The notes beneath the pieces were generated by a model. That model was given only the letters and a program-made list of their open reading frames with translations, made no database searches and was not told the origin of the DNA. This document shows, piece after piece, positions 9,462-18,578 of a stretch of 64,000 nucleotides of DNA. The stretch is from Chitinophagaceae bacterium (lineage in GTDB: Bacteria > Bacteroidota > Bacteroidia > Chitinophagales > Chitinophagaceae): NCBI GenBank assembly GCA_004028795.1, contig SAIW01000023.1, positions 33,757-97,756 of the forward strand, read 5' to 3'. The position numbers and the translations under genes were made by a program. Every line of letters begins with the position of its first letter. Position 1 is the first letter of the stretch.

Positions 9462-10415
9462 TCAGACAACTTCTTTCACTACATCTCTTATTACTTTTGG
9501 TTTGCCTAAAGTATAATAATGCAACACAGGCACACCGAATTTTTTTAACTCTTTACTTTGCTCTATCAACCATTTGGTGCCAACCGCTTCTACTTCTGTA
9601 TCGGTTTTACATTTCATTACTTCGTTAGATAATGCTGTAGGTATATCTACATGAAAAATTCTTGGTAAAATAGTCAGTTGCTTTTTGCTGGTAAGTGGTT
9701 TCAGGCCCGGAATAATAGGAACATTAATTCCCATATCTCTGCAACTTTTTACAAACTCAAAAAAATTTTCATTATCAAAAAACATCTGTGTCATTATATA
9801 ATCTGCCCCTGCTTCCACTTTATCTTTTAATCTTTGTAAATCAATTTCTAAGTTGGGTGCTTCAAAGTGTTTTTCAGGATAGCCGGCCGTACCAATACAA
9901 AAATTTGTTTTCCCTCCGTTTTGTATGTCTTCATCTAAATACAAACCATGATTTAAGTTAACCACCTGCTTTTGCAAATCAATAGCATAAGCATGTCCGC
10001 CTTTTGACGGAACAAAACTCGGTTCATTTTTCTCAGCATCACCACGCAATACCAATACATTATCAATGCCTAAAAAATTCAAATCAATCAATGCATCTTC
10101 ACATTCACGTTTAGTAAAGCCACCGCAGATAAAATGAGGAACTGTATCAACCTGATAATGATTCATTAAAGCAGCACAAATACCAACAGTACCGGGGCGT
10201 TTGCGAACTTCTACTTTATCAAAAGTGCCGTCGGCTTTTTTCTTAAACATACTTTCGCTGCGGTGATAAGTTACATTAATCCAGCTTGGTTTAAACTCCA
10301 TCAACGGGTCAAGATGTTCATAAATAGAATTAATGCTTTTACCTTTTAAAGGTGGTAAAATTTCAAAAGAAACTAAAGTGTTTTTAGCCTGTGCAATATG
10401 TTCGGTTACTTTCAT
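9462..10415 (-). CDS. metF: Methylenetetrahydrofolate reductase
   Basis: A 317-residue flavoenzyme that reduces 5,10-methylene-THF to 5-methyl-THF for methionine synthesis. The N-terminal SFEILPP holds the conserved Glu. WINVTYHRS, VLRGDAEK, TAGYPEKH, ADYIMTQMFFDNENFFEF and the IPGLKPLTS motif follow in the family order along one TIM barrel. I chose the ATG at 10415; the eight extra in-frame residues back to 10439 are not typical of the family. It stands alone between two plus-strand genes. Confidence 0.93.
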   Translation of the reverse strand: MKVTEHIAQAKNTLVSFEILPPLKGKSINSIYEHLDPLMEFKPSWINVTYHRSESMFKKKADGTFDKVEVRKRPGTVGICAALMNHYQVDTVPHFICGGFTKRECEDALIDLNFLGIDNVLVLRGDAEKNEPSFVPSKGGHAYAIDLQKQVVNLNHGLYLDEDIQNGGKTNFCIGTAGYPEKHFEAPNLEIDLQRLKDKVEAGADYIMTQMFFDNENFFEFVKSCRDMGINVPIIPGLKPLTSKKQLTILPRIFHVDIPTALSNEVMKCKTDTEVEAVGTKWLIEQSKELKKFGVPVLHYYTLGKPKVIRDVVKEVV

Positions 10416-10543
10416 TTCAAACAAATAAAATTGCTGCAATATACAAGACTTAACAGTTAGAATAAAGAAGATAGAAGATTAGTTGTAATGCTATAATTTT
10501 TGTTAAGCATACTACTTACTAATTCAACAAAGGGTTTAAACTT

Positions 10544-10551
10544 TACTTTTG
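10544..10551 (+). promoter_or_regulatory. -7 promoter element for lptB
   Basis: TACTTTTG matches TAnnTTTG exactly and ends 14 nt before the lptB ATG. Confidence 0.5.
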
Positions 10552-10565
10552 TACAAATCAGTTGA

Positions 10566-11765
10566 ATGAGTTTAACTATACATACAGATAATCTTGTAAA
10601 AATTTACAAAAGCAGAACGGTTGTAAACAAGGTAAGTGTTTCTGTAAAGCAAGGTGAAATTGTTGGTTTATTGGGCCCTAACGGTGCAGGTAAAACAACA
10701 ACATTTTATATGGTGGTTGGTTTAATTAAACCCGATGAGGGAACAGTTTTTTTAAATGAAGAAGATATAACCAAACTACCCATGTATAAGAGAGCTCAAA
10801 TGGGTATTGGTTATTTACCGCAGGAAGCAAGTGTATTCAGAAAGTTAAGTGTGGAAGATAATATTATGGCTGTGTTGGAAATGACTAAACTGAATAAACA
10901 AGAACGATTAGAAAAATTAGAAACTTTATTAGATGAATTTAACCTGCATCATGTAAGAAAAAATAATGGCGATAGTTTAAGTGGTGGTGAAAGAAGAAGA
11001 ACTGAAATAGCCAGAGCCTTGGCTGTTGACCCGAAATTTATTTTATTAGATGAACCCTTTGCCGGTGTTGACCCGATTGCTGTGGAAGACATTCAAACTG
11101 TTGTTGCCAAGTTGAAGTATAAAAATATCGGCATTTTAATTACAGACCATAATGTAAACGAAACACTCTCTATTTGCGACAGGGCATATTTATTAATTGA
11201 AGGAAAAATATTTAAACATGGCACAGCCGAAGAATTGGCAGCTAATGAACAGGTAAAACGTTTATACTTAGGAACCAACTTTGAACTAAAACGCAAAGAC
11301 TGGATTATTGAGTTAGGAATGAAGAATAAAAAAACACCAAGTTTATCAAGTATTATTCGTTCTTTAGAAAGTTTAGAAGAACATTCGGACAAAATTTTAA
11401 AAGCTAACTTAGGTTCTCTTCTTTCGAGAAAATCACTATCAACAAAACTGGAGGATTTAAAGGTTGATGATTTTGTTTCCCTTTATAATTCTACAAAATT
11501 ATTTCTAGTTAAATGGAGTAATGAAAGAAGCGAGTCTGATTTAAAGACATTAATAAACCAACTTCCTTCGTTAAATGAATCTGATTTTGAGCAAGCCTCA
11601 TTTTTACTGCATGGCTCACACATTGAAAGTTATGGTTTAGATTTAGATGTAGCTGGTATAATAAATTATTTCAACTATGAAAGAACTGATGGAAAACTTC
11701 AGCTTTTAAAATCTCATCTTGGTTTAATTAAACTTCGAATTAATGCATTAAATAACAGCAATTAA
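10566..11765 (+). CDS. lptB: LPS export ABC transporter ATPase LptB with a C-terminal extension of about 155 residues
   Basis: Residues 1-245 are a complete LptB: Walker A GPNGAGKT (37-44), Q-loop region YLPQEASVF (83-91), signature LSGGE (138-142), Walker B ILLDEP (159-164) and the switch His in TDHNVNET. LptB is the cytoplasmic ATPase that, with LptFG, powers transfer of lipopolysaccharide to the outer membrane. LptB normally ends at about 240-250 residues, near [12 protein letters not shown] here. This protein continues to 399 with a mixed-charge, probably helical segment (from about nt 11301) that I do not recognise. There is no stop or obvious frameshift at the junction. The extension may be a regulatory or partner-binding domain, or sequence gained by readthrough of a lost stop. 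Confidence 0.9.
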   Translation: MSLTIHTDNLVKIYKSRTVVNKVSVSVKQGEIVGLLGPNGAGKTTTFYMVVGLIKPDEGTVFLNEEDITKLPMYKRAQMGIGYLPQEASVFRKLSVEDNIMAVLEMTKLNKQERLEKLETLLDEFNLHHVRKNNGDSLSGGERRRTEIARALAVDPKFILLDEPFAGVDPIAVEDIQTVVAKLKYKNIGILITDHNVNETLSICDRAYLLIEGKIFKHGTAEELAANEQVKRLYLGTNFELKRKDWIIELGMKNKKTPSLSSIIRSLESLEEHSDKILKANLGSLLSRKSLSTKLEDLKVDDFVSLYNSTKLFLVKWSNERSESDLKTLINQLPSLNESDFEQASFLLHGSHIESYGLDLDVAGIINYFNYERTDGKLQLLKSHLGLIKLRINALNNSN

Positions 11766-11817
11766 ATTTTAATATTTCCTCCTTTCAGTTTCATTGTGTA
11801 TTTTGCCTGTAGCTCCC

Positions 11818-13332
11818 ATGAAACTGTTGAGCCCCACTATATCAAGATTAGCCAGATTGCGTCATTGGAAAATAGAACAATGGACGCAGCATGCTGTTGC
11901 TACTCAACGCGAAGTTTTACAGGATTTGGTTACACACGGCCAATACACAGAATTCGGCAGAAAACATGCATTGGCAGGTATTTCAAAAATTCAGGATTTT
12001 AAAAATGCTATTCCCATTCAGGAATATGAACAGATAAAGCCTTATGTAGAAAGGTTAATGAATGGCGAAGAAAATTTATTATGGAACACACCTGTTAGTT
12101 GGTTTGCCAAAAGCAGCGGCACCACCAACGATAAAAGCAAATTCATTCCCATAACAAAAGAAAGCTTAGAAGACTGTCATTACAAAGCGTCAAAAGACGT
12201 GTTGACGATGTATTACAATTACAATCCCGATAGCGATTTGCTTACAGGCAAAGGCTTGGTTATTGGCGGCAGTCATCAAATGTGCCCTGTAAATGAAGAA
12301 GCACAGTACGGAGATTTAAGTGCAGTGCTTTTACAGAATACGCCTGTTTGGGCGAACTGGATTCGCACACCCGAACTATCCATTGCTTTATTAGATGAAT
12401 GGGAAAATAAAATTGAGCAATTGGCTTTATCAACCATTTATGAAAATGTAACTTCTATTTCCGGCGTCCCTACATGGACGTTGGTCTTAATAAAACGTAT
12501 TTTAGAAATTACTCAAAAGCAAACACTTATTGAAGTGTGGCCAAACCTTGAAATGTATTTGCATGGCGGTGTTTCCTTTAAACCATATAAAGAACAATTT
12601 GAAAAATTAATTGGTGCCGAAATTAATTACTTAGAAATGTATAATGCCAGCGAAGGATTTTTTGCAGCACAGGATAACCCCGATACAGATGGCATGCTGC
12701 TTTTTTTAGATCATGGTATTTTTTATGAGTTTATGCCGGTTGAGGAGTATGGAAAAGAAAATCCGCGAACAATCGGATTGAATAAAGTGGAGTTGAATAA
12801 ACATTATGCTCCAGTAATTTCAACAAATGGCGGTTTGTGGAGATATATTGTGGGTGATACAATTGAGTTTACTTGTTTACAACCTTTCAGAATAAAAGTA
12901 ACAGGGCGATTAAAACATTTTATTAATGCTTTTGGTGAAGAGTTGATGATTGCCAATGCAGATAAAGCCATTGCTGCAGCAAGTGAAAAAACAAACAGTA
13001 TTGTTAACGATTATACTGCTGCACCTGTTTATTTTTCTGATAACAATAACGGTGCTCATGAGTGGCTGATTGAGTTTGAAAAAGAACCTGCAAATATTCA
13101 GGAGTTTGCATACGAATTAGATTGTGCCTTAAAAAACATAAACAGCGATTATGAAGCCAAACGGCATAAAGACATTGCACTAAGAATGCCTGTAATACAT
13201 AACCTTCCTAAAAATTCTTTTACAGAATGGCTTCGCAGCAAAGGAAAGCTGGGCGGGCAACACAAAGTACCACGCCTTAGTAACGAAAGAAAATTTGTTG
13301 AGGAAATACTCTCAATTATAACACCTTACTAA
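11818..13332 (+). CDS. GH3 auxin-responsive promoter family acyl-adenylating enzyme
   Basis: A 504-residue protein of the GH3 superfamily, relatives of plant acyl-acid-amido synthetases that adenylate a carboxylic acid and join it to an amine. The phosphate-binding motif SSGTTNDKSKF follows WFAK. Other family features are YNASEGFFA in the middle and GGLWRYIVGDTIEFT before the C-terminal domain. The bacterial substrate is unknown. I chose the ATG at 11818 (MKLLSP); the TTG at 11794 adds eight poor residues. Its last 17 nt overlap the 3' end of the convergent membrane-protein gene. Confidence 0.85.
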   Translation: MKLLSPTISRLARLRHWKIEQWTQHAVATQREVLQDLVTHGQYTEFGRKHALAGISKIQDFKNAIPIQEYEQIKPYVERLMNGEENLLWNTPVSWFAKSSGTTNDKSKFIPITKESLEDCHYKASKDVLTMYYNYNPDSDLLTGKGLVIGGSHQMCPVNEEAQYGDLSAVLLQNTPVWANWIRTPELSIALLDEWENKIEQLALSTIYENVTSISGVPTWTLVLIKRILEITQKQTLIEVWPNLEMYLHGGVSFKPYKEQFEKLIGAEINYLEMYNASEGFFAAQDNPDTDGMLLFLDHGIFYEFMPVEEYGKENPRTIGLNKVELNKHYAPVISTNGGLWRYIVGDTIEFTCLQPFRIKVTGRLKHFINAFGEELMIANADKAIAAASEKTNSIVNDYTAAPVYFSDNNNGAHEWLIEFEKEPANIQEFAYELDCALKNINSDYEAKRHKDIALRMPVIHNLPKNSFTEWLRSKGKLGGQHKVPRLSNERKFVEEILSIITPY

Positions 13333-14560
13333 TATTTCTGTTGCTTACAAAATAGCTTACTGCAAGTAAGCTTACAAAAGATGATGTGTAGAACAAGTAC
13401 AGGTACGGCACATCAATAAAATTGTAAAAAATAACCAACGATATTTTTAATGTTGCCAACGATATATTATTAATGTGCTTCCCTTTTTGTTTCAACCAAA
13501 AACAAACCATAGCAAAAATAAAGGGGATAATAAAAGTTAGTGCTATTAATAGTTGATGTTGTAAGGTTATATGTTCTTCACCAAAAAATTTTGCTAAGCC
13601 CAAACCATTGGTAAATACATGCGGTGCATCATGCCAAACCCTTGCTGCAAAAGAAATATACTCGTTGGGTAAGGCTAATAATTTTCCTAACACATTCCAC
13701 CCGAAAGGAATAATCAGCAAAAACAATAAACAAACTATTCCGGTAACAGCCAGCTTAGAAAACTGTTTGTAATTTTTTTGCAGTAGCATTATTAAAATAA
13801 ATGGCGGTAAGAAACCAATTAAAGCATACCGGCTTAAAACACATAAAGAAATACTAATACCTGTTAACCATATATTTTTATTAAGCAGAGCAATGGTTAA
13901 TAAAGTGTAATAAAAAATTATAATGCCTTCTTCTGTATACGGTATCAACCCGCTTGCATCTTCCTGTGTCAATAACCACCACAATAATGTAAAAGCACTT
14001 AATAATACAAAGCCGCCTTTTTTATTTTCGGGTTTAAATAAAAAAATAAAAAAACTGAAAACAACAACTAAACAAACGGCTGTAAGCCAACGCAGGTCTA
14101 TGTTTAACAAGGTTGGTATTCCAAACGGCATCCACATAGCCGGTAAGTAAACAGGTTGAATGCCTTTCCATATTTCAGGAATGGTATCGTATACATATAG
14201 CCTTTGCCCGTTTATTAAACGTCGGTTCATTATTTTTATAATAGGCAGCATGTCTGCATCATGATAATCCATTGGTGCATCACTCATCCACTTTCTGCAG
14301 AAGTAAACAATAACAACGGTTGTAATTAATAAAGCAATTACTCTGTAAACAAAACCAATACCGTTAATTTTTTTTATGTTGAAGGAAAGCTGTGCTTCAT
14401 TCAAACCAATCATTACAAAAGCAATAAATAACCCGCTAAAAAAATAAAGCAACGATGTTATTGCAGCAATTTGAGGAACTGATAGTGCATAAGTAACGCA
14501 GATAGTTTCTATAGCAAACAAGAAAATTAATAAATAAATCTTTTTCCCGGCTATCATTTG
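13316..14560 (-). CDS. Polytopic membrane protein, GT-C/DUF2029-like
   Basis: A protein of 414 residues with roughly ten or more hydrophobic helices. The longest loop lies after the third or fourth helix (DYHDADMLPIIKIMN...YDTIPEIWKG...YLPAMWMPFG). An acidic first loop followed by short helices is typical of polyprenyl-phosphate-dependent GT-C glycosyltransferases such as the GT87/DUF2029 group, but I see no signature that proves catalysis. I prefer the ATG at 14560; an ATG at 14611 would overlap the start of the divergent gene at 14602 by 10 nt. It overlaps the GH3-type gene by 17 nt at the 3' ends. Confidence 0.6.
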   Translation of the reverse strand, partial: QMIAGKKIYLLIFLFAIETICVTYALSVPQIAAITSLLYFFSGLFIAFVMIGLNEAQLSFNIKKINGIGFVYRVIALLITTVVIVYFCRKWMSDAPMDYHDADMLPIIKIMNRRLINGQRLYVYDTIPEIWKGIQPVYLPAMWMPFGIPTLLNIDLRWLTAVCLVVVFSFFIFLFKPENKKGGFVLLSAFTLLWWLLTQEDASGLIPYTEEGIIIFYYTLLTIALLNKNIWLTGISISLCVLSRYALIGFLPPFILIMLLQKNYKQFSKLAVTGIVCLLFLLIIPFGWNVLGKLLALPNEYISFAARVWHDAPHVFTNGLGLAKFFGEEHITLQHQLLIALTFIIPFIFAMVCFWLKQKGKHINNISLATLKISLVIFYNFIDVPYLYLFYTSSFVSLLAVSYFVSNRNISKVL

Positions 14561-14601
14561 TTTTCTGAATTTATTTAATTTAATTAGCAAAAAAATCGTC
14601 A

Positions 14602-15300
14602 ATGCAAACATCTGAGGAAAAAGCCATTCACAAAGAATTTGAATTGGAAAGAATTATTCTTTTCAGCGATGCTGTTTTTGCAATAGCCATTACGCTCTTA
14701 ATTATTGAAATTAAATTTCCCGAAAATGCTGATTTAAAAAATTTACATGGAGCTGCCTTGCTTATAACATTTAAACCTGTTATTATTCAATTCAGTACGT
14801 TTATCATAAGCTTTTTAATAATTGGTATGTATTGGTTCAGGCATTTGCAGCTTTGTAAATATCTTAAGTCTTACAACAATAAGGTAATTTTTCATAATCT
14901 GCTTTTTCTTTTTTTTATAGTTACATTTCCATTCGTTGTATCGGGTATTAGCCATTTTGGCCCAAGGTTTCATTTGCCCATGCATTTATATATGATAAAC
15001 CTTTTTTGCTTAGCTACCGCCCATTACTTATTTGCTGATTATATTTTGTATAAAAATCCACAATTATCTACACACGGTAATGCAGAAGAAAAAAAATATT
15101 TAACCATTCAAAGTAAGTTTTTAGCAATAATGATTGGTTGTTCCTTAGTTGTTGTACTAACCGTATTTTTTATGTTTGACGTTGAGAGCCCTTATGTAAT
15201 TGCAAGTTATCAGGTAATAACAGTTTTTGCTTTAATAATGAGCTGGCGTATAAAAAAGTATAAGCCCAAAAAAAAGAAGAATGTTATTATTGCACAATAA
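14602..15300 (+). CDS. TMEM175/DUF1211 family potassium channel-like protein
   Basis: A 232-residue membrane protein with about six helices. The diagnostic first-helix motif RIILFSDAVFAIAITLLIIEIK (from residue 16) matches TMEM175, a family whose bacterial members form tetrameric K+-permeable channels; the FSD of this motif is conserved. The third helix region MYWFRHLQLCKY also fits. A Lys-rich tail closes the protein. fabG starts 10 nt downstream, so the two are probably cotranscribed, though a functional link is not obvious. Confidence 0.82.
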   Translation: MQTSEEKAIHKEFELERIILFSDAVFAIAITLLIIEIKFPENADLKNLHGAALLITFKPVIIQFSTFIISFLIIGMYWFRHLQLCKYLKSYNNKVIFHNLLFLFFIVTFPFVVSGISHFGPRFHLPMHLYMINLFCLATAHYLFADYILYKNPQLSTHGNAEEKKYLTIQSKFLAIMIGCSLVVVLTVFFMFDVESPYVIASYQVITVFALIMSWRIKKYKPKKKKNVIIAQ

Positions 15301-15310
15301 ACAAATAAGT

Positions 15311-16063
15311 ATGCTTTTAAAAAATAAAGTTTCTATAGTTACCGGTGCAGCTCGCGGTATTGGTGCAGCCATAGCATTAAAGTTAGCTGAACAAGGTAGC
15401 AACATTGCTTTTACATATGTAAGCGATATCAGTGCAGAAAAAGCAAATGCACTTGAACAACAGTTAACTGCATTGGGTATAAAAGCCAAAGCATACAAAA
15501 GCAATGCAGGAGATTTTGCACAATGCGAAACTTTTGTAAATGATGTGTTGAAAGAGTTCGGTGCAATTGATGTATGCGTTAACAATGCAGGTATAAGTAA
15601 AGACAATCTATTGCTTCGCTTAACCGAACAACAGTGGGATGAAGTAATGGATATAAACCTGAAAAGTATTTTTAATATGACTAAGCAGGTTATTCGCCCC
15701 ATGATGAAAGCTAAAGCAGGAAGCATTATTAACATGAGTTCTATTATCGGTGTTCGCGGTAATGCAGGGCAAAGCAGCTATGCAGCAAGTAAAGCAGGTA
15801 TTATTGGTTTTACAAAAAGTGTAGCATTAGAATTAGGCAGCAGAAATATTCGCTGTAATGCAATTGCTCCTGGCTTTGTTGAAACAGATATGACTCATTA
15901 TTTAAAAGAAGGAGCTGCAGCTGATGAGTTTTTAAAGAAAATCCCTTTAGGCCGTTTTGGTAAAGCTGAAGAAATTGCTGATACCACATTATTCCTGGCA
16001 AGCGATTTAAGCAGTTATGTTACCGGTCAGGTATTAAGTGTATGTGGTGGTTTAAATATCTGA
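15311..16063 (+). CDS. fabG: 3-oxoacyl-[ACP] reductase FabG
   Basis: A 250-residue short-chain dehydrogenase for the NADPH-dependent ketoacyl reduction step of fatty acid synthesis. The cofactor motif TGAARGIG is at 11-18, NNAG at 91-94, and the catalytic residues are Ser144, Tyr157 and Lys161 (YAASK). The C-terminal APGFVETDMT and SSYVTGQVLSVCGG match FabG closely. I chose the ATG at 15311, because the in-frame TTG upstream lies inside the preceding gene. A strong hairpin follows. Confidence 0.92.
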   Translation: MLLKNKVSIVTGAARGIGAAIALKLAEQGSNIAFTYVSDISAEKANALEQQLTALGIKAKAYKSNAGDFAQCETFVNDVLKEFGAIDVCVNNAGISKDNLLLRLTEQQWDEVMDINLKSIFNMTKQVIRPMMKAKAGSIINMSSIIGVRGNAGQSSYAASKAGIIGFTKSVALELGSRNIRCNAIAPGFVETDMTHYLKEGAAADEFLKKIPLGRFGKAEEIADTTLFLASDLSSYVTGQVLSVCGGLNI

Positions 16064-16080
16064 TTTATTTTACTTAACAG

Positions 16081-16121
16081 AAATCAATACAGCTGCTTGT
16101 TTTAAGCGGCTGTATTGATTT
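16081..16121. terminator. Long hairpin after fabG
   Basis: Arms AAATCAATACAGC (16081-16093) and GCTGTATTGATTT (16109-16121) are perfectly complementary. The inner TGCTT/AAGCG extends the stem with one G-U pair to 18 bp around a GTTTT loop. No long T-run follows, but position and stability fit a terminator. Confidence 0.75.
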
Positions 16122-16209
16122 ATAGCTATAGGTTATTACTTATTACTAATGGTGGTTAAAAAAAATTGTACGCATTAAAACACTTGTTCTTTGCGTAAAA
16201 TTTACCACT

Positions 16210-17700
16210 ATGTTAGCAGACGCATTTACAAGAGAAGTTTCAAAAAAAGTTATTACTCCTAAACCGCATCCTATAACAGTTGCGTATGGAGATGGTATTG
16301 GTCCTGAAATTATGAAAGCTACTTTAAAAATTATTAAAGCAGCAGGAGCCAATATTCAGGAAGAAATTATTGAGATTGGCGAAAAAGTGTATTTAAGCGG
16401 AAACACTGCAGGCATTGAATCATCTGCATGGGAAAGCCTTCGCAGAACAAAAGTGTTTCTTAAAGCTCCTATTACAACTCCGCAAGGCGGCGGCTTTAAA
16501 AGTCTTAATGTTACTACCAGAAAAATTTTAGGCTTATATGCCAACATTCGCCCTTGTATTTCTTACCACCCTTATGTAAAAACAAAACATCCGGTAATGG
16601 ATGTAGTTATTATTCGTGAAAACGAAGAAGACTTGTACGCAGGTGTAGAACATCAGCAAACAGATGAAGTAATACAATGCCTTAAATTAATTTCTAAACC
16701 GGGTTCTGAAAAAATTATACGCTATGCTTTTGAATATGCAAAAGCTTACGGCAGAAAAAAAGTAACCTGCTTTACAAAAGATAATATTATGAAAATGACC
16801 GATGGGTTATTTCATAAAATATTTGATGAAGTAGGAGCAGAGTATCCTGAAATAGAAAAAGAACACTGGATTGTAGATATCGGTGCTGCTAAATTGGCCG
16901 ATACACCTGAAGCATTTGATGTAATTGTAATGCCTAATTTGTACGGAGATATTTTAAGTGATGTGGCAGCACAAATTACCGGTAGTGTAGGTTTGGCAGG
17001 CAGTGCTAATATTGGCGATGGCTTCGCAATGTTTGAAGCAATACATGGGTCTGCACCAAGAATTGCTGATATGAATAAAGCAAATCCATCCGGCTTGTTG
17101 CTGGCAGCAGTACAAATGTTAGTACATATTAATCAAAAAGATGTTGCAGAAAAAGTACAGAATGCATGGCTTAAAACAATTGAAGATGGTGTACATACCT
17201 ACGATATTTTTAAAGAAGATGTTTCTAAACAAAGAGTAGGAACAGATGCTTTTGCAGATGCAGTAATAGAGAGATTAGGACAAAAACCCGCAACACTTAA
17301 ACCCGTTAATTATGCTGATTCTTCTGCCACAATAAAAGTTCAGTTAAAAGAAAGAAAACCTGTAACCCGCCAATTGGTTGGTATAGATGTTTTCTTAAAT
17401 TATAATAACAGAAATGCAAATGAATTAGGAGCTGAATTAGAGAAAATTCAGGTAGGTAATATTAAATTAAATATGATAAGTAACCGTGGTGCAAAAGTGT
17501 ATCCTAACGGTTTTCCTGAAACATTCTGTACAGACCACTGGCGTTGCAGATTTGTATGTGCAGAAATGAGAGATTGCACTTATCAGACTATGCTGCATTT
17601 ACAACAACAAATAACACAGGCAGGTTTTGAGATTATTAAAACCGAAAACCTGTATTTAATTGATGGTATTCCGGGCTACAGTGCAGGACAAGGTCAGTAA
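16210..17700 (+). CDS. icd: Isocitrate dehydrogenase (Thermus-type, homodimeric)
   Basis: A 496-residue TCA-cycle enzyme that converts isocitrate to 2-oxoglutarate with reduction of NAD(P)+. Family motifs: GDGIGPEI near residue 30, the substrate motif containing TTRKILGLYANIRP, IRENEEDLYAG, and the IHGSAP nucleotide motif near 280. A C-terminal domain of about 150 residues (from PVTRQLVGIDVFL) distinguishes this form from the E. coli enzyme and matches the length of the Thermus type. It lies downstream of the fabG hairpin. The last 41 nt overlap the DUF6671 reading frame. Confidence 0.92.
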   Translation: MLADAFTREVSKKVITPKPHPITVAYGDGIGPEIMKATLKIIKAAGANIQEEIIEIGEKVYLSGNTAGIESSAWESLRRTKVFLKAPITTPQGGGFKSLNVTTRKILGLYANIRPCISYHPYVKTKHPVMDVVIIRENEEDLYAGVEHQQTDEVIQCLKLISKPGSEKIIRYAFEYAKAYGRKKVTCFTKDNIMKMTDGLFHKIFDEVGAEYPEIEKEHWIVDIGAAKLADTPEAFDVIVMPNLYGDILSDVAAQITGSVGLAGSANIGDGFAMFEAIHGSAPRIADMNKANPSGLLLAAVQMLVHINQKDVAEKVQNAWLKTIEDGVHTYDIFKEDVSKQRVGTDAFADAVIERLGQKPATLKPVNYADSSATIKVQLKERKPVTRQLVGIDVFLNYNNRNANELGAELEKIQVGNIKLNMISNRGAKVYPNGFPETFCTDHWRCRFVCAEMRDCTYQTMLHLQQQITQAGFEIIKTENLYLIDGIPGYSAGQGQ

Positions 17701-18571
17701 TCATAATAATAAAAACATTTTATCCGCAATTGAATGGTTCAAAGGCAGAACACTTTGCATAGCAACCATGCATGCAAAAGAACAAGTGTTGGCCCCTTTA
17801 CTGGAGAAGCATTTGGGGGTTAAAGTTTGTGTTCCGTATCAACTGAATACAGATGTATTCGGAACATTTAGTGGTAAAACAAAACGGGTGGTTTCTCCTC
17901 TGGAAGCCGCCCTTTTAAAAATTGAAGCAGCCCAAAAAATCACCGATGCAGATTTGTTTGTAGCCAGTGAAGGTTCTTTCGGTCCGCATCCGCAAATACC
18001 TTTTGTGCCCGCAGATGATGAAATACTTGTTTTTAAAGATTATGCTAACAAGCTGGAGGTTAAAGCTCGGGAACTAAGCTTTGAGACCAACTTTAATGCA
18101 GCTTTTTGTAAAGACATAACTGAAGTAAAAGCTTTTGCAGAAAAGGCTCAGTTTCCCGCTCATGCATTAGTAATTAAAAAAACAAAAGAAGAACCGGATG
18201 AAATGTTTTCAGGTATTACTGATTGGGATACACTAAATTATCTTGCAATAGATATGCTTCAAAAAAACCAATCGGTTTACCTTGAAACAGATATGCGGGC
18301 TATGTTTAACCCTACAAGAATGAGAGTAATTGAAAAGGCCTGCGAAAACTTGATACAGAAGCTTTTTTCATGTTGCCCTTTTTGTAAAACACCCGGTTTT
18401 GATGTAACACAAATTATTTCGGGATTATTATGCAGTTGGTGTAGACGCCCAACCAATAGCACAGCAGCACATATTTATACTTGCAGTAACTGTTTTTATA
18501 AACTCGAAAAAAAATTTCCGTATAACAAAACAGAAGAAGACCCTATGTATTGCGATTTTTGCAACCCATAA
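17660..18571 (+). CDS. DUF6671 family protein with C-terminal zinc ribbons
   Basis: Up to 303 residues. The N-terminal domain (from about residue 27, FKGRTLCIATMHAKEQVLAP) resembles DUF6671, including a DADLFVASEGSFGPHP stretch. The C-terminal 65 residues hold four Cys pairs (CPFC, CSWC, CSNC, CDFC), which should bind two zinc ions in rubredoxin-like knuckles. The function is unknown. The only in-frame ATGs (17660, 17663) lie inside icd, giving a 38-41 nt overlap; a non-ATG start nearer 17720 is possible because the domain begins there. tsaC follows 7 nt later, so the genes are probably coupled. Confidence 0.75.
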   Translation: MMVFRATVQDKVSNHNNKNILSAIEWFKGRTLCIATMHAKEQVLAPLLEKHLGVKVCVPYQLNTDVFGTFSGKTKRVVSPLEAALLKIEAAQKITDADLFVASEGSFGPHPQIPFVPADDEILVFKDYANKLEVKARELSFETNFNAAFCKDITEVKAFAEKAQFPAHALVIKKTKEEPDEMFSGITDWDTLNYLAIDMLQKNQSVYLETDMRAMFNPTRMRVIEKACENLIQKLFSCCPFCKTPGFDVTQIISGLLCSWCRRPTNSTAAHIYTCSNCFYKLEKKFPYNKTEEDPMYCDFCNP

Positions 18572-18578
18572 ATAAACA

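Noticed and set aside
15232..15735. 167-residue minus-strand frame opposite fabG
   Set aside because: Shadow of the well-defined fabG reading frame.
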